A DNA stretch of 64,000 nt from Treponema sp. (GCA_017449285.1 JAFSJX010000008.1:35760-99759), one strand, 5' to 3'. Positions 42,342 to 50,792 are shown, numbered from the stretch's first letter. Numbers and translations are program-made. Notes: a model not told the origin generated them from the sequence alone.

Positions 42342-43133
42342 ATGGAACGAATCGACAAAGTGCTTGCCCACCACGGGTATGGCACGCGAAAAGACGTAAA
42401 GAAACTGTTGCGTACCGCCTGCATCACGCTGAACGGCAAGCAGATTTTTGACCCCGCAACGCACATTGATTTGGGCGCGGACACGCTTGCCATTGACGGC
42501 GAGGTGCTTTCCCTCCAGCATGATTTGTACCTGATGATGAACAAATGCAAGGACGTGGTGTGCGCGAACAAGGACGGCGAGCATCGCACGGTGTTCGATT
42601 TAATTGCGCCCGAACTGCGCCATCCATTTATGGGCGGGGAGTTGCATCACGTGGGGCGGCTTGACATTGACACCGAAGGGCTTTTGATTCTGACCACCGA
42701 CGGCTCGCTCACCCATAAAATGATTTCTCCCAAAACGCACATTCCCAAAACTTACGCCGTCCGTCTGCGAGATTCCACAGACGAAAAAACGCGCGCCCAA
42801 TACAAAAAGGCTTTTGCCGCGGGTCTGCACATTCCGCACGAGGGGAACGAGCCTGAATTTGAAGCGCAGAGTGCGGAGTTGGTTTGGCTTGCGGACAACT
42901 CAGAAGAAATCGATGCCGTTACCGCCAAGAATGCCGCAGGTTGCGACTGCTTGCTTACGATTTACGAGGGAAAATTTCATCAGGTAAAAAGAATGTTCAC
43001 GGCGGTGGGAAACGAAGTGGTGTATTTAAAGCGTGTTGCGATGGGAAAACTCAAGCTTGATTCCGCACTGCCCCTTGGCGAGTACCGCGAGTTGACCGAA
43101 GAAGAACTTGGGGCGTTGGGAGTTTTCGCCTAG
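42342..43133 (+). CDS. rsuA: 16S rRNA pseudouridine synthase (RsuA family)
   Basis: Converts a specific rRNA uridine to pseudouridine. The 263-residue protein has an N-terminal S4 RNA-binding domain (MERIDKVLAHHGYGTRKDVKKLL) and the catalytic motif HVGRLDIDTEGLLILTTDG with the essential Asp. YEGKFHQVKRMF and VYLKRVAMGKLKL follow near the end. RsuA is favoured over RluB or RluE by the overall layout, but subfamily is uncertain. Upstream, TTGACA (42294-42299) and TATACT (42327-42332) are visible at odd spacing. No ribosome site is present, so a very short leader is possible. Confidence 0.87.
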   Translation: MERIDKVLAHHGYGTRKDVKKLLRTACITLNGKQIFDPATHIDLGADTLAIDGEVLSLQHDLYLMMNKCKDVVCANKDGEHRTVFDLIAPELRHPFMGGELHHVGRLDIDTEGLLILTTDGSLTHKMISPKTHIPKTYAVRLRDSTDEKTRAQYKKAFAAGLHIPHEGNEPEFEAQSAELVWLADNSEEIDAVTAKNAAGCDCLLTIYEGKFHQVKRMFTAVGNEVVYLKRVAMGKLKLDSALPLGEYRELTEEELGALGVFA

Positions 43134-43241
43134 CGGCAAAACTCTGCCGACATTTTGCTTCACAACACTCTCGGGTCAATACATCCGCAAAAATCTATCT
43201 AATCTGCGGATAAATTATCGTGCAAATTCCATTGCATAATA

Positions 43242-43271
43242 TTGACTAATTCCGTGCTTTTCTGATACTAT
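43242..43271 (+). promoter_or_regulatory. Promoter of the rplU cluster
   Basis: TTGACT (43242-43247), 18-base spacer, TACTAT (43266-43271). An ATTGCATAAT half of the citrate-synthase palindrome sits just upstream (43231-43240). The remaining space 43134-43230 holds an ATCCGCA/TGCGGAT 7-bp inverted repeat and no gene. Confidence 0.7.
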
Positions 43272-43343
43272 ATCGTACTATATTCGTATCTTAGTCTGCG
43301 GAGAACCCGTTACCCTTCGCGGCGATTTTTTAGAGGTTTTAAA

Positions 43344-43658
43344 ATGTACGCACTTTTTGAATATAAGGGCAAGCAGTACAAGGCTGAAAAAGACGCGCTC
43401 ATTCAGGTTGATAAAATCGATGCTGAAAAAGGCGCAAAAATTGACATTGATTCAGTGCTTTTGGTAAGCGATGGCGACAAAGTGAGTGTCGGCGCACCGT
43501 ATGTGAAGGGCGCAAAGATTGAAGTGGAAGTTGAAGAAGATTTCCGCGACAAGAAAGTGCTTGTTTTCAAATACAAGAGCAAGAAAGATTATCACCGCCT
43601 CATTGGTCATCGTCAAGAATACACCAATGTGCGTGTAAAGAATATTGTCGTTGCATAA
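43344..43658 (+). CDS. rplU: 50S ribosomal protein L21
   Basis: A 104-residue large-subunit protein that binds 23S rRNA. It begins MYALFEYKGKQYKAEKDALI and ends KKDYHRLIGHRQEYTNVRVKNI, both diagnostic of bL21. TAGAGG precedes the ATG. It leads the conserved order rplU-prp-rpmA-obg. Confidence 0.97.
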   Translation: MYALFEYKGKQYKAEKDALIQVDKIDAEKGAKIDIDSVLLVSDGDKVSVGAPYVKGAKIEVEVEEDFRDKKVLVFKYKSKKDYHRLIGHRQEYTNVRVKNIVVA

Positions 43659-43682
43659 GTTTTTGCACGATGAGAGTTGTCT

Positions 43683-44018
43683 ATGACAACGATAACGCTG
43701 GTTTGCGGTAAGGACGGTGTTCTTCGGTCGTGCGTGGCGGAAGGACATGCAGGATTTGCCGCAAAAGGACACGACATTGTGTGCGCCGCCGTTACGATGT
43801 TGATTCGGACGGCAATGCAGGTTCTGTCGGAAACAGACGGCGTTACGCTTCATGCAGATACAGCCGAACGCGGATTTCTTGCGTTTGAGGTTGAGCAGGC
43901 GGCTGGAGAAAAAACAGAACGCCTTGTCTGCATAACGGATTTTTTGGAGTGTGGTTTGCAATCCTTACAATCCGAATACCCGCAGTTTGTGAGACTGCAA
44001 AAACAAACAAGGATTTAG
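43683..44018 (+). CDS. prp: Ribosomal processing cysteine protease Prp
   Basis: A 111-residue protein of the Prp (DUF464) family between L21 and L27. The catalytic pair is His22 in EGHAGFA and Cys34 in [10 protein letters not shown]. In Firmicutes Prp removes a short N-terminal extension from L27. The L27 encoded here starts without that extension, so the substrate may differ. The ATG at 43683 is preferred over a TTG two codons upstream because GAGAG lies before it. Confidence 0.87.
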   Translation: MTTITLVCGKDGVLRSCVAEGHAGFAAKGHDIVCAAVTMLIRTAMQVLSETDGVTLHADTAERGFLAFEVEQAAGEKTERLVCITDFLECGLQSLQSEYPQFVRLQKQTRI

Positions 44019-44049
44019 AAAGCCGCGTTTGCGGCGAGCGGAGGCAAAT

Positions 44050-44301
44050 ATGGGACGCAGTAAAGGCGGTAGCGGCGCAAAGAACGGACGTGATTCTAAC
44101 CCGAAACACTTGGGCGTAAAAAAATACGGTGGTGAAGCAATTACAGCCGGATCAATCATCATCAAGCAGCGTGGTACAAAAATCCATCCTGGTGATAACG
44201 TAAAGCGCGCAGGAGATGACAGCCTGTTTGCATTGACAGACGGTAAGGTCGTTTTCGGCGAGCGCAAGAACAGAAAAATTGTGTCTGTCGTAAAGGCATA
44301 A
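44050..44301 (+). CDS. rpmA: 50S ribosomal protein L27
   Basis: An 83-residue protein near the peptidyl transferase centre. It begins [29 protein letters not shown], matching bL27 from its mature N-terminus. It carries [23 protein letters not shown] lies seven bases before the ATG. A terminator follows, so rplU-prp-rpmA can form one unit with limited read-through into obg. Confidence 0.97.
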   Translation: MGRSKGGSGAKNGRDSNPKHLGVKKYGGEAITAGSIIIKQRGTKIHPGDNVKRAGDDSLFALTDGKVVFGERKNRKIVSVVKA

Positions 44302-44323
44302 GTTCTTATCTGATGATGTATGT

Positions 44324-44358
44324 ACCCGAGTTCACGCGCTGAATTCGGGTATTTTTTT
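44324..44358 (+). terminator. Terminator after rpmA
   Basis: ACCCGAGTTCA (44324-44334) pairs over 11 bp with TGAATTCGGGT (44340-44350, one G-T), followed by A and seven T. Confidence 0.92.
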
Positions 44359-44503
44359 ACGGCGATGGATTCCCGTTCCCGTTGCCGTTCAGACGACACG
44401 GACTGAATAGAGATTGATTCACAAGAACGGATGTGAAGATGACTTTTGTAAGCGGTATGCTTTCCATTCTTGTGCAGCGGAAAATGATTTAAACAGGTGG
44501 CGT

Positions 44504-45619
44504 ATGAATTTATTTGCAGATGAAGCGATAATCGAAGTGCAATCCGGGCGTGGTGGCAACGGCTGTATTGCGTTCCGGCGCGAAAAATATGTTCCCATGG
44601 GCGGTCCCAACGGCGGTGACGGTGGCAAAGGTGGCGATGTCGTGTTCTGTGTGCGCCGTAATGTAAAAACGCTTGCCAATATCCGCTACAAACGCTTTTT
44701 CCGTGCCAAAAACGGCGGCGACGGGCAAGGCTGGAACAAATATGGACGCGATGGCGAGGACGTGACGATTGCCGTTCCGCCGGGAACTACGATTCGTGAC
44801 GCAGAGACCAACGAGCTGATTTATGATTTTGCTACTGACAGTGAGAATGAGTCGTTTACATTTCTTGTCGGTGGAAAAGGTGGCTGGGGAAACGTCCATT
44901 TTAAGTCTTCTACCAATCAGGCTCCGCGTCGTGCAAATGCAGGACAGGAAGGCGAATACCGTAAACTGCGTCTTGAGCTTTCGATTATGGCGGACATCGG
45001 TCTGGTCGGCTTTCCGAACGCGGGAAAATCTTCCCTCCTTGATGCTTTTACCAACGCGCGACCAAAAATCGCTCCCTATCCGTTCACCACGAAGATTCCG
45101 AACCTTGGTGTACTTCGTGCTGATGACGAAACTGACGTAATCATAGCCGACATTCCGGGAATCATTGAGGGCGCGAGCGAAGGCGCGGGGCTGGGCATTC
45201 AGTTTTTAAAACATATTTCACGTACTGCCGGGTTGATTTTTATGATTGACGTGGGCGATGACGCTTGCTTTGGCGCATTCAAAACACTGCGTGGTGAATT
45301 GGAAGGCTATTCTGCTGACCTGCTCCAAAAACCGCATATCGTCTTGTGCAACAAAATTGATGAGGACGGCGCAAAAGAGCGTGCGGAAAAAGTCGCCGCA
45401 GAGGTAAAAGAAATTGAGCCAGAGACACAGGTGTTCAACGTGTCGGTCATTCTGCATGAAGGGCTGAACGAGGTACGGCTTGCGATTTTGGGCATCATGC
45501 GCGCGCTTGAGCAGACAGAAACAAAAACAGTGTCGGGTAAAAGCGAAAAAAGTTCTTTTTTGCAATCCCGCTCAGTTGATGATACAATGGAAGTGCAATT
45601 TCCGGGACAAGAACAGTGA
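44504..45619 (+). CDS. obgE: GTPase Obg
   Basis: Ribosome-assembly GTPase of 371 residues. The glycine-rich Obg fold is at residues 1-155 (IIEVQSGRGGNGCIAFRREK, GGPNGGDGGKGGDV). The G domain follows: GLVGFPNAGKSSLLDAF (P-loop), DIPGIIEGASEGAGLG (switch II), CNKIDED. The short C-terminal tail is divergent. The ATG at 44504 has GGTGG upstream. The TGA overlaps the GTG of the next gene, so the two are coupled. The space 44359-44503 holds no other gene. Confidence 0.95.
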   Translation: MNLFADEAIIEVQSGRGGNGCIAFRREKYVPMGGPNGGDGGKGGDVVFCVRRNVKTLANIRYKRFFRAKNGGDGQGWNKYGRDGEDVTIAVPPGTTIRDAETNELIYDFATDSENESFTFLVGGKGGWGNVHFKSSTNQAPRRANAGQEGEYRKLRLELSIMADIGLVGFPNAGKSSLLDAFTNARPKIAPYPFTTKIPNLGVLRADDETDVIIADIPGIIEGASEGAGLGIQFLKHISRTAGLIFMIDVGDDACFGAFKTLRGELEGYSADLLQKPHIVLCNKIDEDGAKERAEKVAAEVKEIEPETQVFNVSVILHEGLNEVRLAILGIMRALEQTETKTVSGKSEKSSFLQSRSVDDTMEVQFPGQEQ

Positions 45620-46848
45620 AAATCGCAATTTTAGGTGGCAGTTTTAATCCTCCTCATATCGGGCATCTTATTTTGGCGGACACGGTTTGTACGCAGTTGG
45701 GCTACGACAAAGTGCTGTTCATTCCTGTGTTCAATCCTCCGCACAAAGAACTGCGTCATGCGGCTTCCCCGAAGCACCGTCTGGAAATGGTGCGGAAAAT
45801 GGCGGAAGAGGACAATCGCTTTGAAGCAGAATCGTGCGAAATTGACCGTGCGGGCATCTCCTACACTTATGATACGGTTCGCTTTTTGGAAGAAAAATAC
45901 AAGGACGTGTTGACTGACAAAATCGGCGTGATTATGGGACAGGACTTGGCGCAGGATTTTGGCAAGTGGGAACACGCAAATGAACTTGCCGACATTGCCC
46001 AGTTGATTCTTGCGCTTCGCCCTACTGAAATCCGCAACAAGGCGTTTGAAAACAAGGCAAAAGGCGCGTATACTCATCATGAAAACAAATTCAGCATCGA
46101 CCATTATCCTCATCTGGTGCTGACTAATCCAGAGGTGGCGATTTCTTCCACTGACATTCGCGCGCGGGTCGTTCATGGGGATGCGTGGCAGTATCTGGTA
46201 AGCCGTGGTGTATATGATTATATCCGCGAGCAAAAATTGTACGGCTACGGGCTGTTTGACCGTATTCAGACGTTCGCAAAAGAGCATTTGACCGAAAAAC
46301 GCTACGAACATTCACGGCGCGTGGGCGAAACTGCGGAACAAATGTGTCGCATCTACGGCGAAGACCCATTCAAAGGAAAACTTGCCGGTATCGCCCACGA
46401 CATCTGCAAAGAAATCAAAGGCGAGGATATGCTTTTGCTTGCCGAACAGGACGGAAGACCGATTACCGCTCTGGAAAAAGGGAAACTTTCTCTGCTTCAT
46501 GGTCGGGCGGCCGCGGTCAAACTCAGTCAGAATTTCGGCGTATCAGATGATGACGTGCTGGAGGCAGTGGCAAATCATACGTTTGGTGGCGAAAATCTCT
46601 GCAACCTTGCAAAAATCATCTTCGTGGCAGACAAAATTGAGCCGGGACGTCCGCAGTCTACGGACGCATATCGCGCCAATCTGTTCTCAATGCCGCTTGA
46701 CAAGATGACGCTTTCGGTTGTGCAGGAAAACATTGACTATTTGAACGCAAAGGGCAAGACGGTGGCGGATGTGTCGCTTCGTTTTTGCGAGGAACTAAAA
46801 AAATCGGCGGAAGGGGAGTCGGCTGACGGTTCGGGGGATAGCGTATGA
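45616..46848 (+). CDS. nadD: Fused nicotinate-nucleotide adenylyltransferase and YqeK-type HD hydrolase
   Basis: A 410-residue bifunctional protein. Residues 1-205 are NadD, which makes deamido-NAD from NaMN and ATP: GGSFNPPHIGH with HxGH at 14-17 and ISSTDIR at 177-183. Residues 215-395 are an HD-domain hydrolase of the YqeK family, which cleaves Ap4A: RYEHSRRVGE with His232 and the HD pair at 261-262 (GIAHDICKE), then NHTFGG and FVADKIEPGR. In many bacteria these are adjacent separate genes. The GTG start overlaps the obg stop by four bases, and the stop overlaps the LCP gene by four. Confidence 0.9.
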   Translation: MKIAILGGSFNPPHIGHLILADTVCTQLGYDKVLFIPVFNPPHKELRHAASPKHRLEMVRKMAEEDNRFEAESCEIDRAGISYTYDTVRFLEEKYKDVLTDKIGVIMGQDLAQDFGKWEHANELADIAQLILALRPTEIRNKAFENKAKGAYTHHENKFSIDHYPHLVLTNPEVAISSTDIRARVVHGDAWQYLVSRGVYDYIREQKLYGYGLFDRIQTFAKEHLTEKRYEHSRRVGETAEQMCRIYGEDPFKGKLAGIAHDICKEIKGEDMLLLAEQDGRPITALEKGKLSLLHGRAAAVKLSQNFGVSDDDVLEAVANHTFGGENLCNLAKIIFVADKIEPGRPQSTDAYRANLFSMPLDKMTLSVVQENIDYLNAKGKTVADVSLRFCEELKKSAEGESADGSGDSV

Positions 46849-48047
46849 GACGGTTGAGGCGTACAAGTGGAAGCAAAGGTGCGGTGTTTTTGCTGCTGAT
46901 TCTTATGATTTTGGTGGCGGTGACGGTATTCCTTGTGCTTTCGTTGCGTACCAATGCGATTGACGAAAATTTAAAGAGTGACCGAGTAATCAAAACGCTG
47001 TTCGTGATGGAAGACCGCAATCAGGTGCTGTTTACCGACGTGTTCATTTATTATCCTGTGTCTCAGCGTGGTGCATTGATTGATATTCTGGGGAATACAG
47101 GTGCGATTTTCCAGTCTATCGGACGTGTTGACCGAATCGATGCGATTTACACAGAGAGGGGAATTGATGCGTATAAATCAGAGATAGAAAAACTGATTGG
47201 CATGCAGATTCCGTTCCATGTGGTGATGAATCTTGACCAATTCGATGAACTGACCGATTTGCTGGGCGGAATGAAAGTCTTTGTTCCCTCTCCAGTGGAC
47301 GTAAAAAATGATGAGGGTACTCGTTGGCTTCTTCCGAGCGGTGCGGTCACATTGGACGGCGACAAAATCAAAACCTATCTGACTTACCGCAAGAGCGACG
47401 AGTCGGACGATGACGTTGAGGATCGCAGACAGAACGTGATGATTGCCTTTTTGTCCGCGCTCAAACAGAATGCGCCCGTCATGCTGAAAAAAGATAATTT
47501 TGCCGTCTATGCAAAAAAAATGAGCGCGAACATCGAGGGCGACAGCCTTTACCGGCTTATGCGCGAGATTGCGAACGTAGACGCGGATCGGCTTGTTCCC
47601 CAGTGGATTACTGGCTCAAAACGTGTGGTTGACGGCAAGGAACTTTTGTTCCCGTACTACGATGGTCAGTTGATTAAGGACGTTGTGCGCCAGACCACGA
47701 ACTCACTTATTTCGCTTGACGAAACGGGAACGAACCGAATCTACGTGCTGGAGATTCAGAACGGAACGAGCGTTCAGGGGTTGGCGCGGAATACATCGGC
47801 ATTGCTTCAAAGCGCGGGGTACGATGTGCTGAGTACACTGAACGCTGACAAAAATGACTACGAAAAAACGGTGATAATTAATCATATCGGCAATGCGGAA
47901 GTCGCAAAGAACCTTGGTGATTTTATCCACTGTGAAAATATTCTGGAAGAAAGCGTGCAGTCGGAAGCGGCGGGGCTTGATGCGAGTTCCAACGTTGATT
48001 TTACGATTATTCTGGGCAAAGATTTTGACGGAAGATATGTAAGATAG
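46845..48047 (+). CDS. LytR-CpsA-Psr family protein with LytR_C domain
   Basis: A 400-residue membrane-anchored protein. A single N-terminal span (GAVFLLLILMILVAVTVFLVLSL) is followed by an LCP domain: FTDVFIYYPVSQRGALIDILG, RVDRIDAIYTERG, MQIPFHVVMNLDQFDELTDLLGG and YLTYRKSDESDDDVEDRRQ, the last being the Arg-rich pyrophosphate site. The C-terminal 95 residues form a LytR_C domain (IYVLEIQNGTSVQGLARNTS). LCP proteins transfer glycopolymers to peptidoglycan in Gram-positives; in spirochaetes the acceptor is unclear. Coupled to nadD and followed by rsfS. Confidence 0.85.
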   Translation: MRRLRRTSGSKGAVFLLLILMILVAVTVFLVLSLRTNAIDENLKSDRVIKTLFVMEDRNQVLFTDVFIYYPVSQRGALIDILGNTGAIFQSIGRVDRIDAIYTERGIDAYKSEIEKLIGMQIPFHVVMNLDQFDELTDLLGGMKVFVPSPVDVKNDEGTRWLLPSGAVTLDGDKIKTYLTYRKSDESDDDVEDRRQNVMIAFLSALKQNAPVMLKKDNFAVYAKKMSANIEGDSLYRLMREIANVDADRLVPQWITGSKRVVDGKELLFPYYDGQLIKDVVRQTTNSLISLDETGTNRIYVLEIQNGTSVQGLARNTSALLQSAGYDVLSTLNADKNDYEKTVIINHIGNAEVAKNLGDFIHCENILEESVQSEAAGLDASSNVDFTIILGKDFDGRYVR

Positions 48048-48081
48048 CGGCCATTGAGCACTGCCGGAAAGGAGCAAAACT

Positions 48082-48426
48082 ATGAAAACAATACAGGAGC
48101 AAGCGTTAGACCTTGCGCAGATTTTGGAAGATGGCAAAGCGGAGAACGTGACCGTCATCGATGTTTCAGAATTGAACAGCTGGACGGATTTTTTTGTGAT
48201 TGCGACGATTCGTAGTTCGGCGCAGATTCAGGGATTGCAGAAACAGATAAAAGATTTCGTAAAAGAAAACGATATGCAGATTCACCTGACGCACCGAAAG
48301 CAACCAGATGGAGATGAATGGAATCTGATTGACATTGGTTCGGTTGTGATTCACCTGATGTCACAGGAGGCAAGAGATTTCTATGAACTTGAAAAACTGT
48401 GGCACGCAGGGAAAGTGCTTCGCTAA
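48082..48426 (+). CDS. rsfS: Ribosomal silencing factor RsfS
   Basis: A 114-residue protein that binds L14 and blocks subunit joining under starvation. It has the family core NVTVIDVSELNSWTDFFVIATIRSSAQIQGL, DEWNLIDIGSVVIHLMSQEARDFYELEKLW. AAGGAG precedes the ATG. It closes the obg-nadD-LCP-rsfS group, whose order is conserved in many bacteria. Confidence 0.95.
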   Translation: MKTIQEQALDLAQILEDGKAENVTVIDVSELNSWTDFFVIATIRSSAQIQGLQKQIKDFVKENDMQIHLTHRKQPDGDEWNLIDIGSVVIHLMSQEARDFYELEKLWHAGKVLR

Positions 48427-48450
48427 ACGCTGGCGAACGTCGGGTAAGCC

Positions 48451-48717
48451 CTAGATATCTTCGGCTTCATCGTCAAAGTCGTCTACTTCGTCGTTGAAGC
48501 TGTCTTCTGCGTCTTCGTAGTCTATTTCATCTTCGAAGTCATCAGGAAATTCATCGTCATAGAGTGTCTCATCATTAAAGTCATCAAATTCTTCGTCGCT
48601 GCCAAGAAAATCGTCTTCGTCTGCGTCAGAAATGTCGTCATCATATTCGTCATCATACGAAAAACCCATCGCAGCAGACATCAAAATTGATGAATCTTCA
48701 AATATATTTCCGCTCAT
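48451..48717 (-). CDS. Extremely acidic small protein
   Basis: An 88-residue protein in which 42 residues are Asp or Glu and none is Lys, Arg or His. Aromatic residues recur among acidic runs (DDEYDDDISD, EEFDDFNDETLYDDEF). It must be largely disordered and strongly negative. It could be a DNA-mimic, an ion-binding or ribosome-interacting protein; no family was recognised. The start at 48717 is chosen because GAGGGA precedes it. A TTGACT (48757-48762)-17-TACGAT (48734-48739) promoter lies directly upstream, supporting a real gene. It is convergent to rsfS. Confidence 0.7.
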   Translation of the reverse strand: MSGNIFEDSSILMSAAMGFSYDDEYDDDISDADEDDFLGSDEEFDDFNDETLYDDEFPDDFEDEIDYEDAEDSFNDEVDDFDDEAEDI

Positions 48718-48829
48718 GTATTCCCTCATTGTTATCGTAGATGAGACTTGGTCTTTAGTCAATGGGTAAAACGACTTTCAGACCTCTGTTCATTGAATTT
48801 TGCCCTCGTTTCAGTTTTTTCAAAATCTA

Positions 48830-48857
48830 TTGACTTTACTTATGAAATCATTATAAT
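48830..48857 (+). promoter_or_regulatory. Promoter of ispE, very short leader
   Basis: TTGACT (48830-48835), 16-base spacer, perfect TATAAT (48852-48857), nine bases to the ATG at 48867. Predicted leader of about three bases; no ribosome site. Confidence 0.8.
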
Positions 48858-48866
48858 AAAATAACT

Positions 48867-49727
48867 ATGTTGTCCGATATTTCGGTTCGTTGCTATGCAA
48901 AGGTGAACATCGGTTTGCGGGTTCTGCCTAAGCGGGAGGACGGTTTCCATAATATCGAAAGCATTTTTCAGACGGTCAATTTTTATGATGATTTAAAAGT
49001 TCGTCTTCTGACCGAAAGAAAAATCTGCAAAGTTGACTGTGCGGAGATGAAACTTCCTGCGCAGAATACATTGACGGCAACATACGAGGCATTTTGTCAG
49101 CTGACGGGAAAGGACGCTGGTGTGCAAGCAAGCGTTACAAAGCGTATTCCTGCTGGAGGCGGACTGGGCGGTGGCTCTTCAAATGCGGCGGCGTTCTTGC
49201 GGGCATTGGCTCTGCTGAATGGAGTTGATTTGACAGACGCGCTTGCGGATGCCGTTGCGGAGCGAGTTGGAAGTGACGTATTCTTTTTTCTGCATTGCGG
49301 AAAAAATGGTACTGGAGCCGCACTCGTTTCTGGGCGCGGAGAGGTAGTTGCCCCGATTGCGCCGAGAACAGATTTGCATATTGTCTTGGTCTTTCCTGAT
49401 GTGCATAGTTCTACAAAAGAGGCCTATGCGTTGGTTGACGAAGCGTTTGAATCAGGAGCGGATGTTTCTTATCCTGATTTTTCGGAGTATGAGGGAATCT
49501 ATAGAAGTTCTGTTACGACGTGGACTTTTGTAAACAGTTTTTCATCGGCTCTGATAAAAAAATATCCTGCGATTGCTCAGGCTCTTGCGGATGTTGAAAA
49601 AAGTGGTGCCATTTGGTCAGATATGACTGGGTCTGGTGCCGTAGTGTTTGGAGTTTATGAAGCTGCCGAAGCTTCAAAAAAAGCATTAGCTGAACTGCAA
49701 AAAAAATGGAATTGCAGTTTGGCGTAG
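48867..49727 (+). CDS. ispE: 4-diphosphocytidyl-2-C-methyl-D-erythritol kinase
   Basis: Fourth enzyme of the MEP isoprenoid pathway. The 286-residue GHMP kinase has YAKVNIGLRVLPKREDGFHNIESIFQ at the N-terminus, with the catalytic Lys and the substrate His, and the ATP loop IPAGGGLGGGSSNAAAFL near residue 91. A GSGAVVFG motif follows toward the end. It belongs with ispH (31681) in isoprenoid synthesis, though they are not linked. The gene probably makes a nearly leaderless mRNA. Confidence 0.94.
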   Translation: MLSDISVRCYAKVNIGLRVLPKREDGFHNIESIFQTVNFYDDLKVRLLTERKICKVDCAEMKLPAQNTLTATYEAFCQLTGKDAGVQASVTKRIPAGGGLGGGSSNAAAFLRALALLNGVDLTDALADAVAERVGSDVFFFLHCGKNGTGAALVSGRGEVVAPIAPRTDLHIVLVFPDVHSSTKEAYALVDEAFESGADVSYPDFSEYEGIYRSSVTTWTFVNSFSSALIKKYPAIAQALADVEKSGAIWSDMTGSGAVVFGVYEAAEASKKALAELQKKWNCSLA

Positions 49728-49784
49728 TGTTTTCGTTTTTGCAGGTAAATGTTTTATCTACAAATTGGAGCGGAGGTATTAGTA

Positions 49785-50069
49785 ATGAATGTAACAGAAC
49801 TGCGCATTCGCAAAGTTGCGGCAGAGGGTAAGTTGCGTGCCTATGTGACGGTAACTTTTGACAATTGCTTTGTTGTCCACAATGTGAAGATTATTGAGGG
49901 CAAAACGGGATTGTTTATCGCCATGCCAAGTCGTAAGACTGCGAACGGTGACTACAAGGATGTGGCGCATCCGATTAGTCCTGAGTTTAGGAATGCGTTG
50001 CAGGATAAAATCCTTGAAGAATACAACGCCGGTCATGTTGAGGAGGCTGGCGAAGGTGACGAGGATTAA
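49785..50069 (+). CDS. spoVG: SpoVG-family RNA/DNA-binding regulator
   Basis: A 94-residue protein. [38 protein letters not shown] and [20 protein letters not shown] match SpoVG over its full core. In Borrelia and other bacteria SpoVG binds nucleic acids site-specifically and affects gene expression. GGAGG lies eight bases before the ATG at 49785. tRNA-Gln and rplY follow, an order also seen in other treponemes. The acidic tail (EEAGEGDED) is typical of some members. Confidence 0.93.
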   Translation: MNVTELRIRKVAAEGKLRAYVTVTFDNCFVVHNVKIIEGKTGLFIAMPSRKTANGDYKDVAHPISPEFRNALQDKILEEYNAGHVEEAGEGDED

Positions 50070-50103
50070 CGTAACTTTTGTTGCGTTTTTAAAAGGCTCA
50101 TTT

Positions 50104-50176
50104 TGGGACGTCGGCAAGCGGTAAGCCCCCGGCTTTTGGTGCCGGTATTCCACAGGTTCGAATCCTGTCGTCCCAG
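50104..50176 (+). tRNA. tRNA-Gln (anticodon TTG)
   Basis: A 73-base cloverleaf. The acceptor is TGGGACG (50104-50110) with CGTCCCA (50169-50175) and G as discriminator. The anticodon arm is CCGGC-TTTTGGT-GCCGG with anticodon TTG. The T arm has GTTCGAATCC. The 3' CCA is not encoded. It decodes CAA (and CAG by wobble). Confidence 0.96.
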
Positions 50177-50220
50177 TGAAATTAAAATAGATTTTTTTGT
50201 AAGGTAAAGGAGTTCCTGAA

Positions 50221-50772
50221 ATGGATCAGTTAGTTATTGACGCAAAAGCCCGCACAGAAACAGGCAAGAAAATCGCCAAGCAGTTGCGCGCAAACGGTCG
50301 TATTCCCGCTGTTATGTATGATGAGGCAGGAAAGGCAACGTCTTTGGATGTGGATTCAGCTCAGTTCAACAAGGTTTGGCGTGCAATTACCGCTACAACA
50401 CTTGTGACATTGAATGCTGACGGAAAGTCTTATGACGCATTTATCCGCGATACAGAATATGATATTAAAACCGATTCTGTGTTGCATGCAGACTTCCTTG
50501 TGGTCACCAACAAAAAACCAGTTGTCCGCACGTTCAAGTTGCACTACAGCGGTACTCCCGCAGGTGTTTTGAAGGGTGGCTTTATGGTAAAGCATATTCC
50601 TGAAATCAAGGTAAAAAGTTTGCCGAAAGATATGCCGGCTCGCGTAACCGTTGATGTTTCTAGTGTAAATATCGGCGAGGCGTTGCTGGTAAAAGACCTT
50701 GACTTGGGAAAGAATGTTACCGTTCTGACCAACGGGGAAGAAAAAATTATCAGTATTGCGCCGGCTCGTTAA
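50221..50772 (+). CDS. rplY: 50S ribosomal protein L25 (Ctc form)
   Basis: A 183-residue 5S rRNA-binding protein. The N-terminal L25 domain starts LVIDAKARTETGKKIAKQLRANGRIPAVMYDE. The C-terminal TL5/Ctc domain (VRTFKLHYSGTPAGVLKGGFMVKHIPEIKVKSLPKDMPARVTVDVSSVNIGEALLVKDL) makes it the long, general-stress form. AAGGAG precedes the ATG. A terminator follows and then tilS. Confidence 0.95.
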   Translation: MDQLVIDAKARTETGKKIAKQLRANGRIPAVMYDEAGKATSLDVDSAQFNKVWRAITATTLVTLNADGKSYDAFIRDTEYDIKTDSVLHADFLVVTNKKPVVRTFKLHYSGTPAGVLKGGFMVKHIPEIKVKSLPKDMPARVTVDVSSVNIGEALLVKDLDLGKNVTVLTNGEEKIISIAPAR

Positions 50773-50792
50773 TCGTTCCGGGCATTTTGAAA

